From assembly GCA_964020155.1 (NCBI GenBank), contig OZ026566.1, positions 1,353,501 to 1,417,500 of the forward strand: a stretch of DNA of 64,000 bases. The letters run 5' to 3'. Positions 1 through 10,866 of the stretch are shown in pieces (positions within the stretch are counted from its first letter, which is position 1; every line of letters begins with the position of its first letter). The translations under genes were made by a program, and so were the position numbers. Source of the stretch: Chondrilla cf. caribensis (Eukaryota; Porifera; Demospongiae; Chondrillida; Chondrillidae). The notes beneath the pieces are model-generated. The model searched no databases. It saw only the letters and a list, made by a program, of their open reading frames with translations, and was not told the origin of the DNA.

Positions 1-240
1 GGGGTTCTCCCTTACTTGTTCGTTTCCCGCAATAATCTCATAGAGTAACCATAGATCTTCCATCTACGGAGTAACTAATCAATTTCCGGAAACTGTTTAT
101 TTTCCCGAATACTAAGGCAACGGACTTGCAACGAGTACCGTTTTGTAGCTCTTCTTCCTCTTCAAAATTTTAATATACATAATATATATATATATATATA
201 TATATATACTAGTATTTTTTTTCCTTTCCAATACATAATG
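1..240. other. Non-coding flank with (AT)n run
   Basis: No gene is seen here. The stretch is AT-rich and holds a short (TA)n run near 184-208. It probably includes the 3' flank of the minus-strand retrotransposon that follows. Confidence 0.5.
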
Positions 241-273
241 AATACAATAAAGAAAAAAAGGAAAAAAAAGAAA

Positions 274-1024
274 TTATACAGCACTAACAGAGCAACCTAA
301 AATTGGAACAGCATTGAAGTTTTGAATACACATACTAATACGTTGACAAATTTTAAGGTAAGACAGTGGATCATGAGAAATCTGTCGGATTCTTTTGGCT
401 AGATCTCCGATGAAATCTAAAACATCTTGACCGAAAGCACCAGTTGTCTCGAAGGCAATGGGCTGAAAATGGTGGCAAGTGGCCATCTCCTGATAGGTTT
501 CTCTCTTCTTGATGGCCGCAGCGTCTGCAAGTTTCCCCGCTTGAGTGGAAGATAATGTGATGTTGGAAGGGGCAAAAGAGTCCCAACAGGTGACATCCCA
601 CACAAGAGCATGTCCCCCTGGACCAGGGGGTGATGGTGAGGCCATCTGGTCTTTTACCATCTGTCCTAGATAAACCTCGAGGCTCCAGAGTTGAGGGGAT
701 GTTGGCTGACACAAGAGCCTTGTGGATGATCAAGTTGAGGGCTGTGTGGCGAGGCAGTCTCCCCTTGCTGCTCCTACAGCTAAGAGCGTGTACCCCAAAT
801 GCATCGATATGGGATCCACAAAGTGGACAAAGGTGAGGGATACAGAGAGGACTACCAAGTCGAAGCCCAACAGCAATTCGTAGGCTGTCATCACACAGTC
901 TCAAACCCAGGGCCGAAGTAGGGGGGGGGGGGGGCAGAAAGCCATGCACCTGTTTCCTTCTGTTGGGCTGCGAGGAGGCGTATTCTATCTCTTGGATTGG
1001 ACACCGAGAGTAGGGATGATACAC
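274..1024 (-). pseudogene. C-terminal zinc finger and RLE-like endonuclease part, frameshifted
   Basis: Two overlapping frames together carry the C-terminal domain. The upstream frame (371-1024) has a Cys/His motif with CPLCGSHIDAFGVHALSC, then GLSRTDGKRPDGLTITPW. The downstream frame (274-714) continues with LVWDVTCWDSFAPSN and AIKKRETYQEM. RPDG...WDVT...K is the pattern expected for a PD-(D/E)xK-type restriction-like endonuclease that nicks the target DNA. The shift between the frames lies near 610-640. The stop at 274 probably marks the natural end of the protein. Confidence 0.7.
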
Positions 1025-2702
1025 ACTCTTTTATAAGGGGTGTGTCCCAGTTCTTCTGATGGCAGGCACTAGCATTGGTAGGGATGTTCAGAGGGTTTTG
1101 AGATAGTGATGTCCACGCTTGGAGAGCTTTTTCTTGGTAGGGGTTATCCACAGTGTGTAAGTCAACAAAAAGGATGGCCAGGGACATAGAAGAGCAGCCT
1201 GCAGCAGAAGCCAAAAAGGCAGATGGTGCCAGCAAAACTGCACTTCTGATTCCAATCCCGCCAGCAGTGATTGGCAAGGAGGCTTGCTTCCAGCTGGTGT
1301 TGGAGAGGGCGACATTGCAGATGGACTCAAGCAGGTTCCTTTGCAGCTCATCAAATTCGGACAGTAGAGATGAAAGGAAGCAGGGAGCTGTTCGTAGAGT
1401 GTACATGAGTTTGGGGAGCGAGAAGGCATTTCTCAGTAGGCACAAAGCATCGTGTGCCTGCAACAACTTCAACCTCTCCCCCATGACAGTAAGGTCGGAG
1501 ATTTTCTTCCTCAGCACTTTATTAATGGATGCCAGTTCCCCAATAGGAGACCCTAACAGAGTGGATTCCTCTGGTGGTGTAAATTGGATGGATGAGAATT
1601 CAGATAGGAAGTCATCTTGAGCATGGGGATCCTTGCAGATACGTTCCGATTTACGGTGGTTGAGAATCAGGCCGATGCGTCTACCTTGCTCTTCGAGATG
1701 GAGTAAATCGGAATGGATGTCTTCTATTGAACCTCCAAGGGTTCCGTCATCCAGATAAAATACTGAGAATTCAGATTGTAAAGATGTGATCAGGTCATGG
1801 ATAGTGAGGCAGAATATGAGTGGACCCAAAGGGTCTCCTTGCTGCACTCCCTCACAGGAGTCAATGATATCGTTACCATGAAATAGCAGGGATGGTTGAC
1901 AATAGGCGGTGAATGCAAGTGAAAATACAGATGGAGCCTTCTCCAGAGCATGAGATAGCATTATATCTTGGCGAATGCTATTAAATGCATTCTGAAAGTC
2001 AAGCTTGAGCATGAGTTTGCCCTCCCCCAGCCCATGTATGTAGGATCTGGCAGAATGGACAGTGGCTTCTGCCCCCAATGGTGTACCGAAGCCCAACTGA
2101 ACTGGGAAAAGAAAGGAGCCCATATCATCCTTCACTTCAGCACAGACACACTTGGCAGCAAGACGGCGTAAGGTACAGCCAATTGCAATGGGGCGGATGC
2201 CTCCGTCTGTCTTGTTCAGGCCAATAAGGTTTGCCTCAAAGAAGTACGGACGGGCTGGGATAGGTACATTGCCAGCAATGACCATGTTGATGAATTTGGT
2301 TAAGGAGGTCACCAGAGAGGAAGAGTCAAGTCCCAGGGAGGGTGAAATGAGATCTTTCAGATGTTGAGGTGATAATCTATCCTGGCCTCCAGCAGAGCCA
2401 GAGGGGAAGGAGTATATTGCTTTTGAAATTGAGTTGAAAGAGATCTCAAGGCGGGAGTCGGGGGTCTGGAATGTGGGAAAGGAGCAATCTGGGTGTGAGG
2501 GAGGGTGCTTCTCCTTTAATAGATTGAGGGATCTTTTGTCAGGGATACAGAAAGTATCCCTGGAGCTAGCAATTCTCATGGCCCCGCGGAAGTCCCCATC
2601 CTCTAATTTGGCCAACACTCTAGCTGCGAGGATGCCAGGACAAGATCGTTTATCCTTAGATGGAATGACGGGAGAAACAACGTCAGCGTCGGTCTCGGCC
2701 AC
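891..2702 (-). pseudogene. Reverse transcriptase domain of the retrotransposon
   Basis: This 603-codon open frame holds the conserved RT blocks. LKLDFQNAFNS with the first catalytic Asp lies near residue 235, GVQQGDPLGP at 285-294, and the YLDD active-site box at 316-319 (the catalytic Asp pair). A finger region with GGIRPIAIG lies near 167-175, and a thumb region follows the active site. It copies element RNA into DNA at the target site. The frame is lost downstream of the G14 run near 921-934, where the protein should continue into the zinc finger and endonuclease part. The RT itself looks intact, so loss of the element may be recent. Confidence 0.85.
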
Positions 2703-2708
2703 GATTGC

Positions 2709-3284
2709 TTAGTTGATGAAACTTGCTAAGCTTCTTCGATGACCTCCCCTCACTGGAGCTTGCAAACATCTTCTTGGAAAGAGAAATAGGCGTTCCCTGG
2801 CGTTGAGACTGTTATTTTCGACGATGTTGTCCAGGATGGACGACAACTTCCTTGCTGTTTGATGTCTAGCTGCACGAGGGATTCTCTTCACAATTTTACC
2901 TTCACAACGGCCGGGATTGATGACAGATGGGATCGGAGATACTGAGTTGACCGAGATGGGCGATGCCTGGGTTTGCCGCGGCGGATTTTGATCCGTGTTG
3001 AATGAGTTGGCTGATGGAGCAGGAGGATTTTCCGAACCAGAACAACGATTTTTAACGGACCCATGAATTCTGACCTTCCCGTCTGACCGTAGAGGCATAT
3101 CCCTGCCACATACGGAGCACAAGGCTTTGATAACAGAAAACGCGATCCTGGGCATGCCACAGGGACGAAACTTCAGGAATTGGCAGCAAAAGGAAGGACG
3201 GGTGCTGATTCCGCGAGTACTGGCAACGATCGATAGGACGATTGACAGGAAGATATCCTTGAAATAAATCTTCAACTTCTTCAA
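2709..3284 (-). pseudogene. N-terminal part of retrotransposon ORF (zinc knuckle)
   Basis: This open stretch of about 191 codons has no ATG at its left limit and ends at TAA. Past that stop, the reverse transcriptase reading frame continues in the same frame, so the stop interrupts what was probably one long polyprotein. It contains CSVCGRDMPLRSDGKVRIHG followed by a Cys, a C-x2-C...H...C nucleic-acid-binding knuckle. A basic segment near residues 135-150 (KIVKRIPRAARHQTARK) fits RNA or DNA binding. Proline- and serine-rich sequence links the two. Confidence 0.7.
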
Positions 3285-3310
3285 GTTCTATAACCTACTA
3301 GCGATCTGTC

Positions 3311-4130
3311 GGCCATTTTTTTCATATATTTTCATAATATAATTATTATTATATATACGGTGTATGCAATGTAGCTATTCACATTCATTCTGTGATGACA
3401 ATGTAATGAACAATGAAATGAACGAAGATAACAAACTACCAGGTCATTAAACCTATATACTTCATAACTTATGACTATAATATCACATCCACAATCTACA
3501 AACATGGACCTGAAGCCTACTATTGTGGGGGGTACAGGAGAACATTTGGAACCATTCTCTTCAATGCATGGGAGAAATCTCCCCCCCCCCCTCTGGAGAT
3601 TATGATTATAATTATAATTCAATTTCATCATTTGAAAATGTTAATAATATTATAGTAATACTGTATATAATACTAGTATTTAATAAACTGTGTTACCCCC
3701 CGCTTTTTATACTTGCCACATCCCGACAGAAATCTTCCACATGTGTATTGTTAGCTATATGTACATCCTATATTCAGTTTTATGTATGGATATAATGATC
3801 ATTGTGATTTTGAAATTGACATAATGGAGATAATTATTCAGAGCATCAGATAACTGTACATTTTCATAGGGAATATATTTTCATATCTGACGGAAATCAT
3901 GTTTTTAATATCAGTCGAAAGCTTGGACATAGCTATGTCAAAAATATACAAGTGGTGGCTTCATATCTGTTTCCATTATCAAGTTACAGCACTTGAAAAT
4001 AGATGACTTCAAGAGCATGGAATGGAGAAAACGAGCAACTTGCGTTTTCTTTTTAAAACTATAATTTAAATGTAATATGTAGTAGACTAAGTTATATCCT
4101 GCCTAGGTGTGCTGTAGCAGATATAAGGAG
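3311..4130. other. AT-rich intergenic stretch
   Basis: No gene is supported. The sequence is AT-rich, with a C10 run near 3581-3590. It separates the retrotransposon from the transposase fragment. Confidence 0.4.
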
Positions 4131-4134
4131 CTAA

Positions 4135-4626
4135 TTGATTACCGAGGGCAAAGCATGGGATGAATTGTCACAGTCTACCATTAAAAATTGTTTCCGACAT
4201 TGTGGCTTTGGAACCAGCAGCGAGATTGAAGACACTCCAGAATTTATTGATGAATTAGATATTGCTGCTCAATTGCAAGAAAATCTGGAATGCGACTCTT
4301 CTGTGGATACCATAATTGAAGAGTACATCCACATTGACGATGATGTTGAAATAGCACCACTACTTGAATGTTCAGAAATTGCCTCTTTAGTGACTGAAAA
4401 GACCAAGACCAGCAGTGAAGATGACAACAGTGATGATTGTGATGTGGACATTGTCAAGCCATCAAAACTCGAAGTGAAGGGTGCCTTACAAGTTGTTAAG
4501 AATTATCTGTTGTGTTCAGATGGTAGTGTGGAGCAAATTCGGAAGTTTCAAGATTTGGAAAAGTTTATTGATGGTACACTTGCAGCTTGTAGGCATCAGA
4601 CTCAGATAACTGATTATTTTCACTAG
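4135..4626 (+). pseudogene. C-terminal fragment of a pogo/Tigger (CENP-B-like) transposase
   Basis: The 163-codon stretch begins without an ATG. Its first residues, GKAWDELSQSTIKNCFRHCGF, match the pattern that closes the DDE domain of Tigger/jerky-type transposases (AW..v...TI.nCFr..GF). An acidic tail follows (EDDNSDDCDVD). The TYKELI-like residues expected just upstream are in another frame, so the copy is 5'-truncated and shifted. The N-terminal HTH/CENP-B part and the catalytic DDE residues are missing. The fragment ends at a natural stop (TAG). It could have been exapted, but nothing in the sequence shows that. Confidence 0.65.
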
Positions 4627-5077
4627 TATTAACTGCAACTGTCATTTTGGTATATACTGTAATATTAATTTGGGTTTGCACATTATGCTTGTATGTACAG
4701 TGTGTACATGTATTGATAGATAGTGTACACGTAATTATATTGAATTTCATACACTGTCCACTAATACAGTGTATTATACTGCAGTATTATGTCTTTGCTT
4801 ATAAAGAACTTCTTTTATAAAGAACAAAAGTGGTAGGATTTTGGGGTTTGTTATATCAGGAGTTGACTGTAGTGAGTGGGCCTCATCTGTCCTGAGGTTA
4901 TGTACGTACATGTTTCCATGTCTCAGCAAATATGTAGGTATGTCATTGGATATATTGTTTATGCATGAACCTTAGACTAAAACCTTACAAAAGCACTGAA
5001 AGGCCTCTTCAGAGGACACAGGACATGACTTTAACACTATTAATGCTTCTTCAACGTAACCACAGCTGTAAGTGATA

Positions 5078-5640
5078 TGCTTGATACATTCCTTCACACG
5101 ATCTTGCATAGTTCAATATCAATTTTACCAGTAGTTCAGTTGCTACACAACATTAGTACATGCACAGTGTTTGGCTTACATTCGTTTGGTATTGAAGTGT
5201 ACTAATGCTATGCTATGTCGTGTTGAGTAGCAACCTTGTTCACAATATGCTATAACCATTTTGCCCACCAAGGATATTATACCTGTAGTGTACATGTTGG
5301 TGTAAATCTATCTACATATATTTCATGTACAATGTATTATTATGGAATTGTTAATTGCACTGTGTTTTTGGTATTTATATACCATTTAGTAGGTTTTAGA
5401 GATTATTATCATCAAACATCACATTCACAACAGCAGAAGTAATGAGAGATGACACACCATATATGCTTGATACATTCCGCACAAGATTGCACAGTTCAAT
5501 ATTTTCAAGTAGTTCAGCTGGTACACAACATGAGTACACAGTGTTTGGCGTACACTTGTTTGCATTTACCGTATTGAAGTGTACTAGTCTTACTAATACT
5601 AATATGCTTTGTTGTGTTGAGTAGCAACCTTGTTCACAAT
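5078..5640. repeat. Two diverged direct copies of a ~170-bp sequence
   Basis: The block 5078-5240 (GCTTGATACATTCC ... GAGTAGCAACCTTGTTCACA) recurs at 5465-5640 with indels and substitutions. This is an old local duplication, 3' of the thiaminase-like gene. No coding potential is evident. Confidence 0.75.
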
Positions 5641-5870
5641 TTATATATATACACGTGGCCTATTACAAAGAACATACGTAACACAAGACACTACTCTATT
5701 GTTTAGCACGTAGCGCTAATTACCTATGAACACATACGTGATACCTAAATATAGCTTACTACAACACAATACTACACAAGTTCAACATGTACTACTAAAG
5801 ATCATGGTGATGGTGACGTTCTTGCATTTTTTATAGACATAATATATATTGATACAATAAATAGTCATTT

Positions 5871-7097
5871 TTAAATGAGCTGGGTATGTGCCTTTGGCTC
5901 CCATCCCAGGACCTTCAACAACTGCTGGCTAAGATACTCTCTCTTTTGATAGATATCATGATTAGGAGCTGCGACCGAATGCTGAAGTGCTGTGTGAAAC
6001 CACTTGTAGTATTTGTCCTCTGCTACAGTTTTTTCAGTGAAAAAGGCCTTGCGAGCTGGAAGAACATAGCGTGGACGAAAAACTGACTCAGGCAAATCTT
6101 GTCCAAAGGCAAATCTTTTGCGAAAATCCAAAGAAGTGTAGAATTCCACAAACTTAGCAATGACCTCAGCTCTCTGAGGGTCAGCAAACTTGCTTTTGTT
6201 CACAACTACAGCATCTGTGTAGGTGAGAAGGAAATTGGAACGATCCAGCGCAGGAGAAACAATATTAAGTGCATGCTTTTGCTTCTTTTCCTGCGTAGCC
6301 TTTTGGAGTACTTCGCCCAAATTTTCTGAATAGGCATACATCAGGATATGTTGGTAATGGATAACTTCGTTGACGAGCAATTCGTGGTTATCGTGAAATT
6401 CTCCATCTGTATCTGGATTGTCTCTGCCAGGTGGTTTTCCGTAGTCAGTGTACTCCTTCAGCTCCTCAACCAGTTTAGGATCAACTGGGGCATCAATACC
6501 CTCATAAACAGAACCCTTGCCATGCTTGTCAACATAAGCATCAAGGTAAAACATTGGCAGACCCCAACTTCCTCGAAAATCACCGGCCAGAAGTACTTTT
6601 GGTCCAGATTCGGATTCTGCCTTGTCCAGCGCTTTCTTCAATTCATCGAATGATTTCCATTCCTTTAGTAATGGTTCTTTGGGTTTGTTGTCCTTGTCCG
6701 CAAGCTCCATTAGAAAGCTGGCGCACTGAAGAGTAGGGACACCGTACAGATGCTGCTTAAAGTGCGGTGAATATCCCACCGATTGAACAGCAGAAGCTGT
6801 GTAGATGTCTTCCGTCACTTTGAAATGACCTTCCAGGGGTTGCAGACAACCTGCCTTGGCCAGTTCTCCGAGAAGAATGGTGTCAACTTCCATGATGTCG
6901 TAAGCCTCTTCGCCGTTGGACAAATGAGTGGACGTCAGCTTTTTCAGATCATAAGGATCCGCTTTTGTCTCCACCTGCACAGACTCGCCGCATTTCTTCT
7001 TGAATTCATCGGCTATAAACTGTTTCAGCCCAACCAGCTTGTCACCGGCCAGATCAGGAATGTAGGGAAATATTGCTATTCGAAGCTGTGATGACAT
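5871..7097 (-). CDS. Thiaminase I-like enzyme (intronless)
   Basis: This 408-residue protein starts at ATG 7097 and ends at TAA 5871. It resembles bacterial thiaminase I, a periplasmic-binding-protein fold enzyme that cleaves thiamine by swapping its thiazole for a nucleophile. Visible matches are the N-terminal strand RIAIFPYIPD (6-15), the hinge DTILL (72-76), and YGVPTLQCASF (118-128) with Cys125 at the expected place of the catalytic cysteine. YAYSEN (255-260) has Glu258 in the expected catalytic-base position, and YTDAVVVN (293-300) and YVLPAR (344-349) also match. The length fits the family. No signal peptide is seen, unlike the secreted bacterial enzymes, so it may act inside the cell. 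There are no introns, whereas neighbouring host genes such as the Amt gene have many. That suggests gene transfer or retroposition (inference). A thiamine-binding protein without catalysis is the main alternative. Confidence 0.8.
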   Translation of the reverse strand: MSSQLRIAIFPYIPDLAGDKLVGLKQFIADEFKKKCGESVQVETKADPYDLKKLTSTHLSNGEEAYDIMEVDTILLGELAKAGCLQPLEGHFKVTEDIYTASAVQSVGYSPHFKQHLYGVPTLQCASFLMELADKDNKPKEPLLKEWKSFDELKKALDKAESESGPKVLLAGDFRGSWGLPMFYLDAYVDKHGKGSVYEGIDAPVDPKLVEELKEYTDYGKPPGRDNPDTDGEFHDNHELLVNEVIHYQHILMYAYSENLGEVLQKATQEKKQKHALNIVSPALDRSNFLLTYTDAVVVNKSKFADPQRAEVIAKFVEFYTSLDFRKRFAFGQDLPESVFRPRYVLPARKAFFTEKTVAEDKYYKWFHTALQHSVAAPNHDIYQKREYLSQQLLKVLGWEPKAHTQLI

Positions 7098-7472
7098 CAG
7101 TCTACACTTCAGACCTATTAACTGTTAAGTTGAGTTTGATTGTTGATTGAGCCACGATCTCAAACTGCACCACTCTGAAGGCCCGTTCAAAGATTCACCA
7201 CAAGCACTCCATTACCTGTGTACAAGGCCTAAATATAACCGACTCGTTTCCCGATTGAGCATACTAATTATGAATAGACAACTATTTTAAGAAAATGATC
7301 ATACGATAATCTTATTGTGTACCATGATGCGTGGGCGTTTCCTTTGATGTGGTCAGGTGTCTTAATCGCTAAACTACCTCATTACGTATTCATGGGGTGT
7401 ATAACTTTTTTCCCAAGGTGTATAACTGACTCTGTTATACACCTCGTTAGTATTATTCTATCACTTATGAGC

Positions 7473-7650
7473 CGAAACGAAATTTCGCGTTGATAGATCG
7501 AACGGGATGGCTAGAATTACACTGGAAAGGGACAATCGAATTCGAACGTATCGATATAGAATTAAACCCTTCCCTCAAGCCATCAACGAAACGAATTTCA
7601 CATTGATAGATCGAACGGGACGGCTAGAATTTCACTGGGAAGGGACGATT
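7473..7650. repeat. Two direct copies of a ~65-bp sequence
   Basis: GAAACGAA followed by TTGATAGATCGAACGGGA and CACTGG(A/G)AAGGGAC occurs at 7473-7537 and again at 7586-7650. It lies upstream of the thiaminase-like gene. Function unknown. Confidence 0.7.
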
Positions 7651-7916
7651 GGATCGCTCTCCTACTAAAGACGGTCGGGTTAGTTATCTTCTGAATAGAG
7701 ACATTTGGGCCAGGTATCTAGTAGATAGAGACTGACAGCGGTAGCTTACTTCAAGATTTGTATCTTGTACAAGCAGCTTGGCTCTCGAAACAATCCGGCA
7801 ATTCGTATAGCTAATAGTCTTAGAACTACATTTGGACGGTTAACAATCGATTTATCCATATAACTTGAGAGAAAGAACAAGTTAAATGAAGACAGGCGGT
7901 CGAAACAAGTAACCTA

Positions 7917-7942
7917 CATCCTCAGGCTGCGCCTTCGGATGT
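7917..7942. repeat. Small GC-rich hairpin
   Basis: ACATCC and GGATGT arms flank a loop TCAGGCTGCGCCTTC. The loop resembles that of the larger palindrome just downstream. Confidence 0.55.
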
Positions 7943-7962
7943 CTTGCATCATGGTACAAGAT

Positions 7963-8058
7963 AGTTATACAATGGGAACGGAAGTTTAGCGATCAACACC
8001 TTCGGGCTCCGCCCTCAGGTGTTTAAATCGCTAAACCTTCCGTCCCCATTGTATAACC
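7963..8058. repeat. Long near-perfect palindrome (~96 bp)
   Basis: The left arm GTTATACAATGGGAACGGAA, then GTTTAGCGAT and AACACCT, is repeated inverted on the right, ending CCCATTGTATAAC. The arms are about 40 bp with a few mismatches around a loop TCGGGCTCCGCCCTC. It is probably a foldback or MITE-like element. No coding sequence is present. Confidence 0.8.
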
Positions 8059-8079
8059 TATACATAGAACACTCGCATC

Positions 8080-9470
8080 AGCAAAATAAAAATGGCGGAT
8101 TAAGATGTTACAACTCTACAGCACCAGTGCAACAGGGAATCTGGGACCCCGTGAAAAAGGCACCCCCGAGTCAAATTCCCTAGGGAATAAGGCTCCTTAT
8201 TGGGGAAATTGGTCTCCCCTTGAACCATATACCCTCTATAATGTAACCTGTTTTAGGCACCTTTTTTAGGCACAACTTGAGGAAGATGGCGGTCAGCACA
8301 TGGCAAGTACAAGGAGAATCAAACAAATGAGGAAGAGGAACGCCACTAACATTGATTGGAATGAATAGAACTAGCTATAGGACAGAAGGAGTGAGTAGAC
8401 ATGCAATTTGAAGATTTAAAGATCGACTCTGAAGATGGTGGCGGCGAGTGGAGACTCATATGTGAATTTAGCAAATCGCTGTCCCCTGAACAGACTTTTA
8501 ATGCTCGACAATGTAGAAACAAGCTTTCTATGCCTCTCTTGCAATCCTTTCCTTTTTTTTTAACTTTTGTCCCATCATGCCTTAGACTTCGTCTTGCGTG
8601 AATTGGGACCAGACCTTGCCAGGGCAGTGAACACCCGGTGACTATTTGTCACCTCACGTAACCCCTGAGTCTAAGGCTTCCTTTTTGTATCACATTTGTT
8701 GTTCTTTAATTTGAATAATAATGTGTTTCTCCCCTAGAGTGTCTAGCTATGCTTGAACCAAACCCTTATGCTTCAAACTATATCCATGCTCAAACCATCC
8801 CCGTAATACTATATAACTTCGCATTGAAACTGGCCAACGGAGACTGTTGCCAAGTGAGCTACGAATTTGTAGGGAGTGCTCCTCCATAGATGTTGAAGAT
8901 ATATATGGCATTGGCTACTACAGTGTACTACTTGGGAAACAAATAGATTCCCACCTAATATGTATGGAGCAGATGGAGGGGATTAGATTTTGCAGCACTG
9001 AGAGATGAAGTAAATAAGAGTATCGATAATTCTGACTGCAGCATGTCAATGACCTACAGATTTTGTTTCTTATCAGTATTCATTGGTGATGACTATATAT
9101 GTTCTGCTTTTATATGTTTCTATTATAACACACACTAACAAAACATAGTCATCACCCATAATGGTGGGTACTTATAATATAGTATAAGTACCACCATTAA
9201 TATTTATCCTCTATCACCTTGTATATACTACTGGATCAAATGCATGTATATTATTGGAGAATAATAACATTTATATGAGTTCATTTCAAGATATGGCCTG
9301 GTATGACATATTTAACATTATTATTTTATAATACACACAATGTCATGTATGCTTGGTATTATAAATAAAATCAAAATACAAAAACATACCAAAAAACTTC
9401 TGAAGATGTCAATATTATTGACTCAATGTAGGAATCAACCTTTGAGTATCATTGTGATTGATCATGAAGT
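8080..9470. other. Intergenic; distal part is a diverged copy of the Amt 3' flank
   Basis: No gene is supported. An open frame at 8401-8601 has no recognisable domain. From about 9160 the sequence resembles the blocks downstream of the methyltransferase copies at 17220-17520 and 19250-19560, so it belongs to the segmental array. Confidence 0.45.
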
Positions 9471-9477
9471 TGTGCAT

Positions 9478-9800
9478 TAGTTGAGCAGTGATGACTCCTC
9501 TAACTCCTCAATCCTCTCAAGACTTTTAGGAGTGACTGCCGACAACCTGGTCATTTCATGATGGATCTCCACATAAGCTACTTGCTGGTTCTGAGAATGT
9601 GATTGCTGCCCACCACGAGAGAGTGAGTGTGGATCTGACAGTGTCCAAACTCTGTTATGAGCACTTTAAGTGTGAATGAGCTAGGTTGAGAAGTGTCTTT
9701 GAGTACATTGTCAGAATCACTGCCAGTAGCGCTAGTCTCAGGTGATGGAGAAGTTACTGTAGCTGTTTCTCTCTCAACATGCAGGACCTGTAATAACAAG
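9478..9800 (-). pseudogene. Stray copy (A) of the last Amt exon
   Basis: On the minus strand this copy reads ERETA...SPSPETSATGSDSDNVLKD, like the cytoplasmic tail of the Amt gene (21967-22267). It then loses frame in the FTLKSAHNRDG region. No transporter exons lie upstream of it. It is the leftmost remnant of the methyltransferase/Amt-tail duplications. Confidence 0.8.
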
Positions 9801-9919
9801 CGGTTCCCGTTTGTTCTTGTAGCTCAATAGTAAAACTCTGCAGTATAGTAACAGTTAGGATAATTATGAAACACAGTATTACCAATAACAATTTGTAGCC
9901 CAACAGGGGGAATTTGCAA

Positions 9920-10640
9920 TAAATATAGTCTAAGAGCTTTGGAGATTGTTCATGGGTGGTGTAATCAATGGAAAATTAATGTGGAGAAATGTAGTGTGGT
10001 CCATTTTCGGAAGAAAAGTGCAAGAAGATCTAGACTATTATATTATTAAAAATAGTAAGCACGAGCAAAAGGTAGGAATGATTGGGAGGATGGAATTAGA
10101 AAAGTTGCCCAGATGTTGGGGTGGGAGGGAGTTAGAGAGGACATGGGAAGTTTTTTTATGGGTTTGTTAGATAGGCAGATTGAGGAGATGCTGAATGATA
10201 GTATAATATGAAGAAAGCTGAGATCGGAATGGACAGAAAGGTGTAATAGGTCATCTAAATTACAGTATTGGGTAGGGGTGTGTGGAGAATAAGGAATGGC
10301 AGGATGGAGGACCTGTTATTGTAAGCAGAAGCCGAAGATGATTGATGGCAGAATTTAGAAGTGGATGCCCCAAGTTAGAGGTTGAGACAGGAAGGTGGCA
10401 AAACAAGGAGAGAAGGGAAAGATTGTGTCTACTATGCCACAAGGCAGTGGAGCTAGGGTGTTAGCCACTTCCTCAGTGTGTGAGGCACTGGAGAATGAAA
10501 GGGGGTCGCTAGGAACCATTATGAAGGAAGATGCCAATGAAGACTTTGTAGTAGAGGTATTGAATTCCGTGAAGGATGAAGAAGTTGTGAACGGAGTGGT
10601 CGCCATGTGGATAGGACATGTTAGTTTAGTCAATGATTGC
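9920..10640 (+). mobile_element. Decayed reverse transcriptase fragment
   Basis: Plus-strand codons near 9935-10020 read GWCNQWKINVEKCSVVHF, typical of the region after the catalytic box in non-LTR reverse transcriptases (W...W.....N..K......F). Further on, near 10390-10500, RERLCLLC is followed by HKAVEL and a later Cys. This recalls the zinc-binding segment at the C terminus of such proteins. The frame is lost between the two parts. The fragment lies between Amt-tail copy A and a methyltransferase remnant, so it probably inserted into an array unit. Confidence 0.55.
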
Positions 10641-10654
10641 CTAAGATTATTATT

Positions 10655-10745
10655 GCAAGGGAATCAATTTAATCACAGTTACTAGACAATCTCAAACTGT
10701 AACTCAGCAGCCAGGGTACAATTATAATTCATTGAATAGATCAAG
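10655..10745 (+). pseudogene. 3' remnant of a fourth methyltransferase copy
   Basis: AAGGGAATCA followed by ACAGTTACTAGACAATCT and the start of the 3' UTR match the ends of the three methyltransferase copies (for example 18868-18940). Only the last codons survive, and a small insertion (ATTTA) breaks them. Confidence 0.75.
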
Positions 10746-10760
10746 TCTTACTTTATTGTT

Positions 10761-10824
10761 GGGGCGAGCCTAAGCGAGCCCCTCTCTTGCGAGTCGGCCG
10801 CCTGCCCGCCTACGCTTCCGGTGT

Positions 10825-10866
<42 letters not shown>

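Larger units (their letters stand above)
274..3284 (-). mobile_element. Decayed non-LTR retrotransposon with RT and C-terminal RLE-like domain
   Basis: One element is read on the minus strand, 5' end near 3.3 kb and 3' end near 0.27 kb. Its order is a zinc-knuckle N-terminal region, a reverse transcriptase, then a C-terminal CCHC-like motif and a restriction-like endonuclease (RLE)-like domain. That order is typical of the R2/HERO-type group of non-LTR elements; the exact clade is not certain from sequence alone. The coding region is broken by one in-frame stop (TAA at 2709-2711) and two frameshifts, one at a run of 14 G near 921-934 and one near 610-640. No LTRs or terminal repeats are seen. 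It is a dead or near-dead copy unless the homopolymer shift is an assembly error. Confidence 0.85.

Noticed and set aside
8401..8601. 66-codon ORF with ATG
   Set aside because: No domain, no neighbouring exons, and a low-complexity end.
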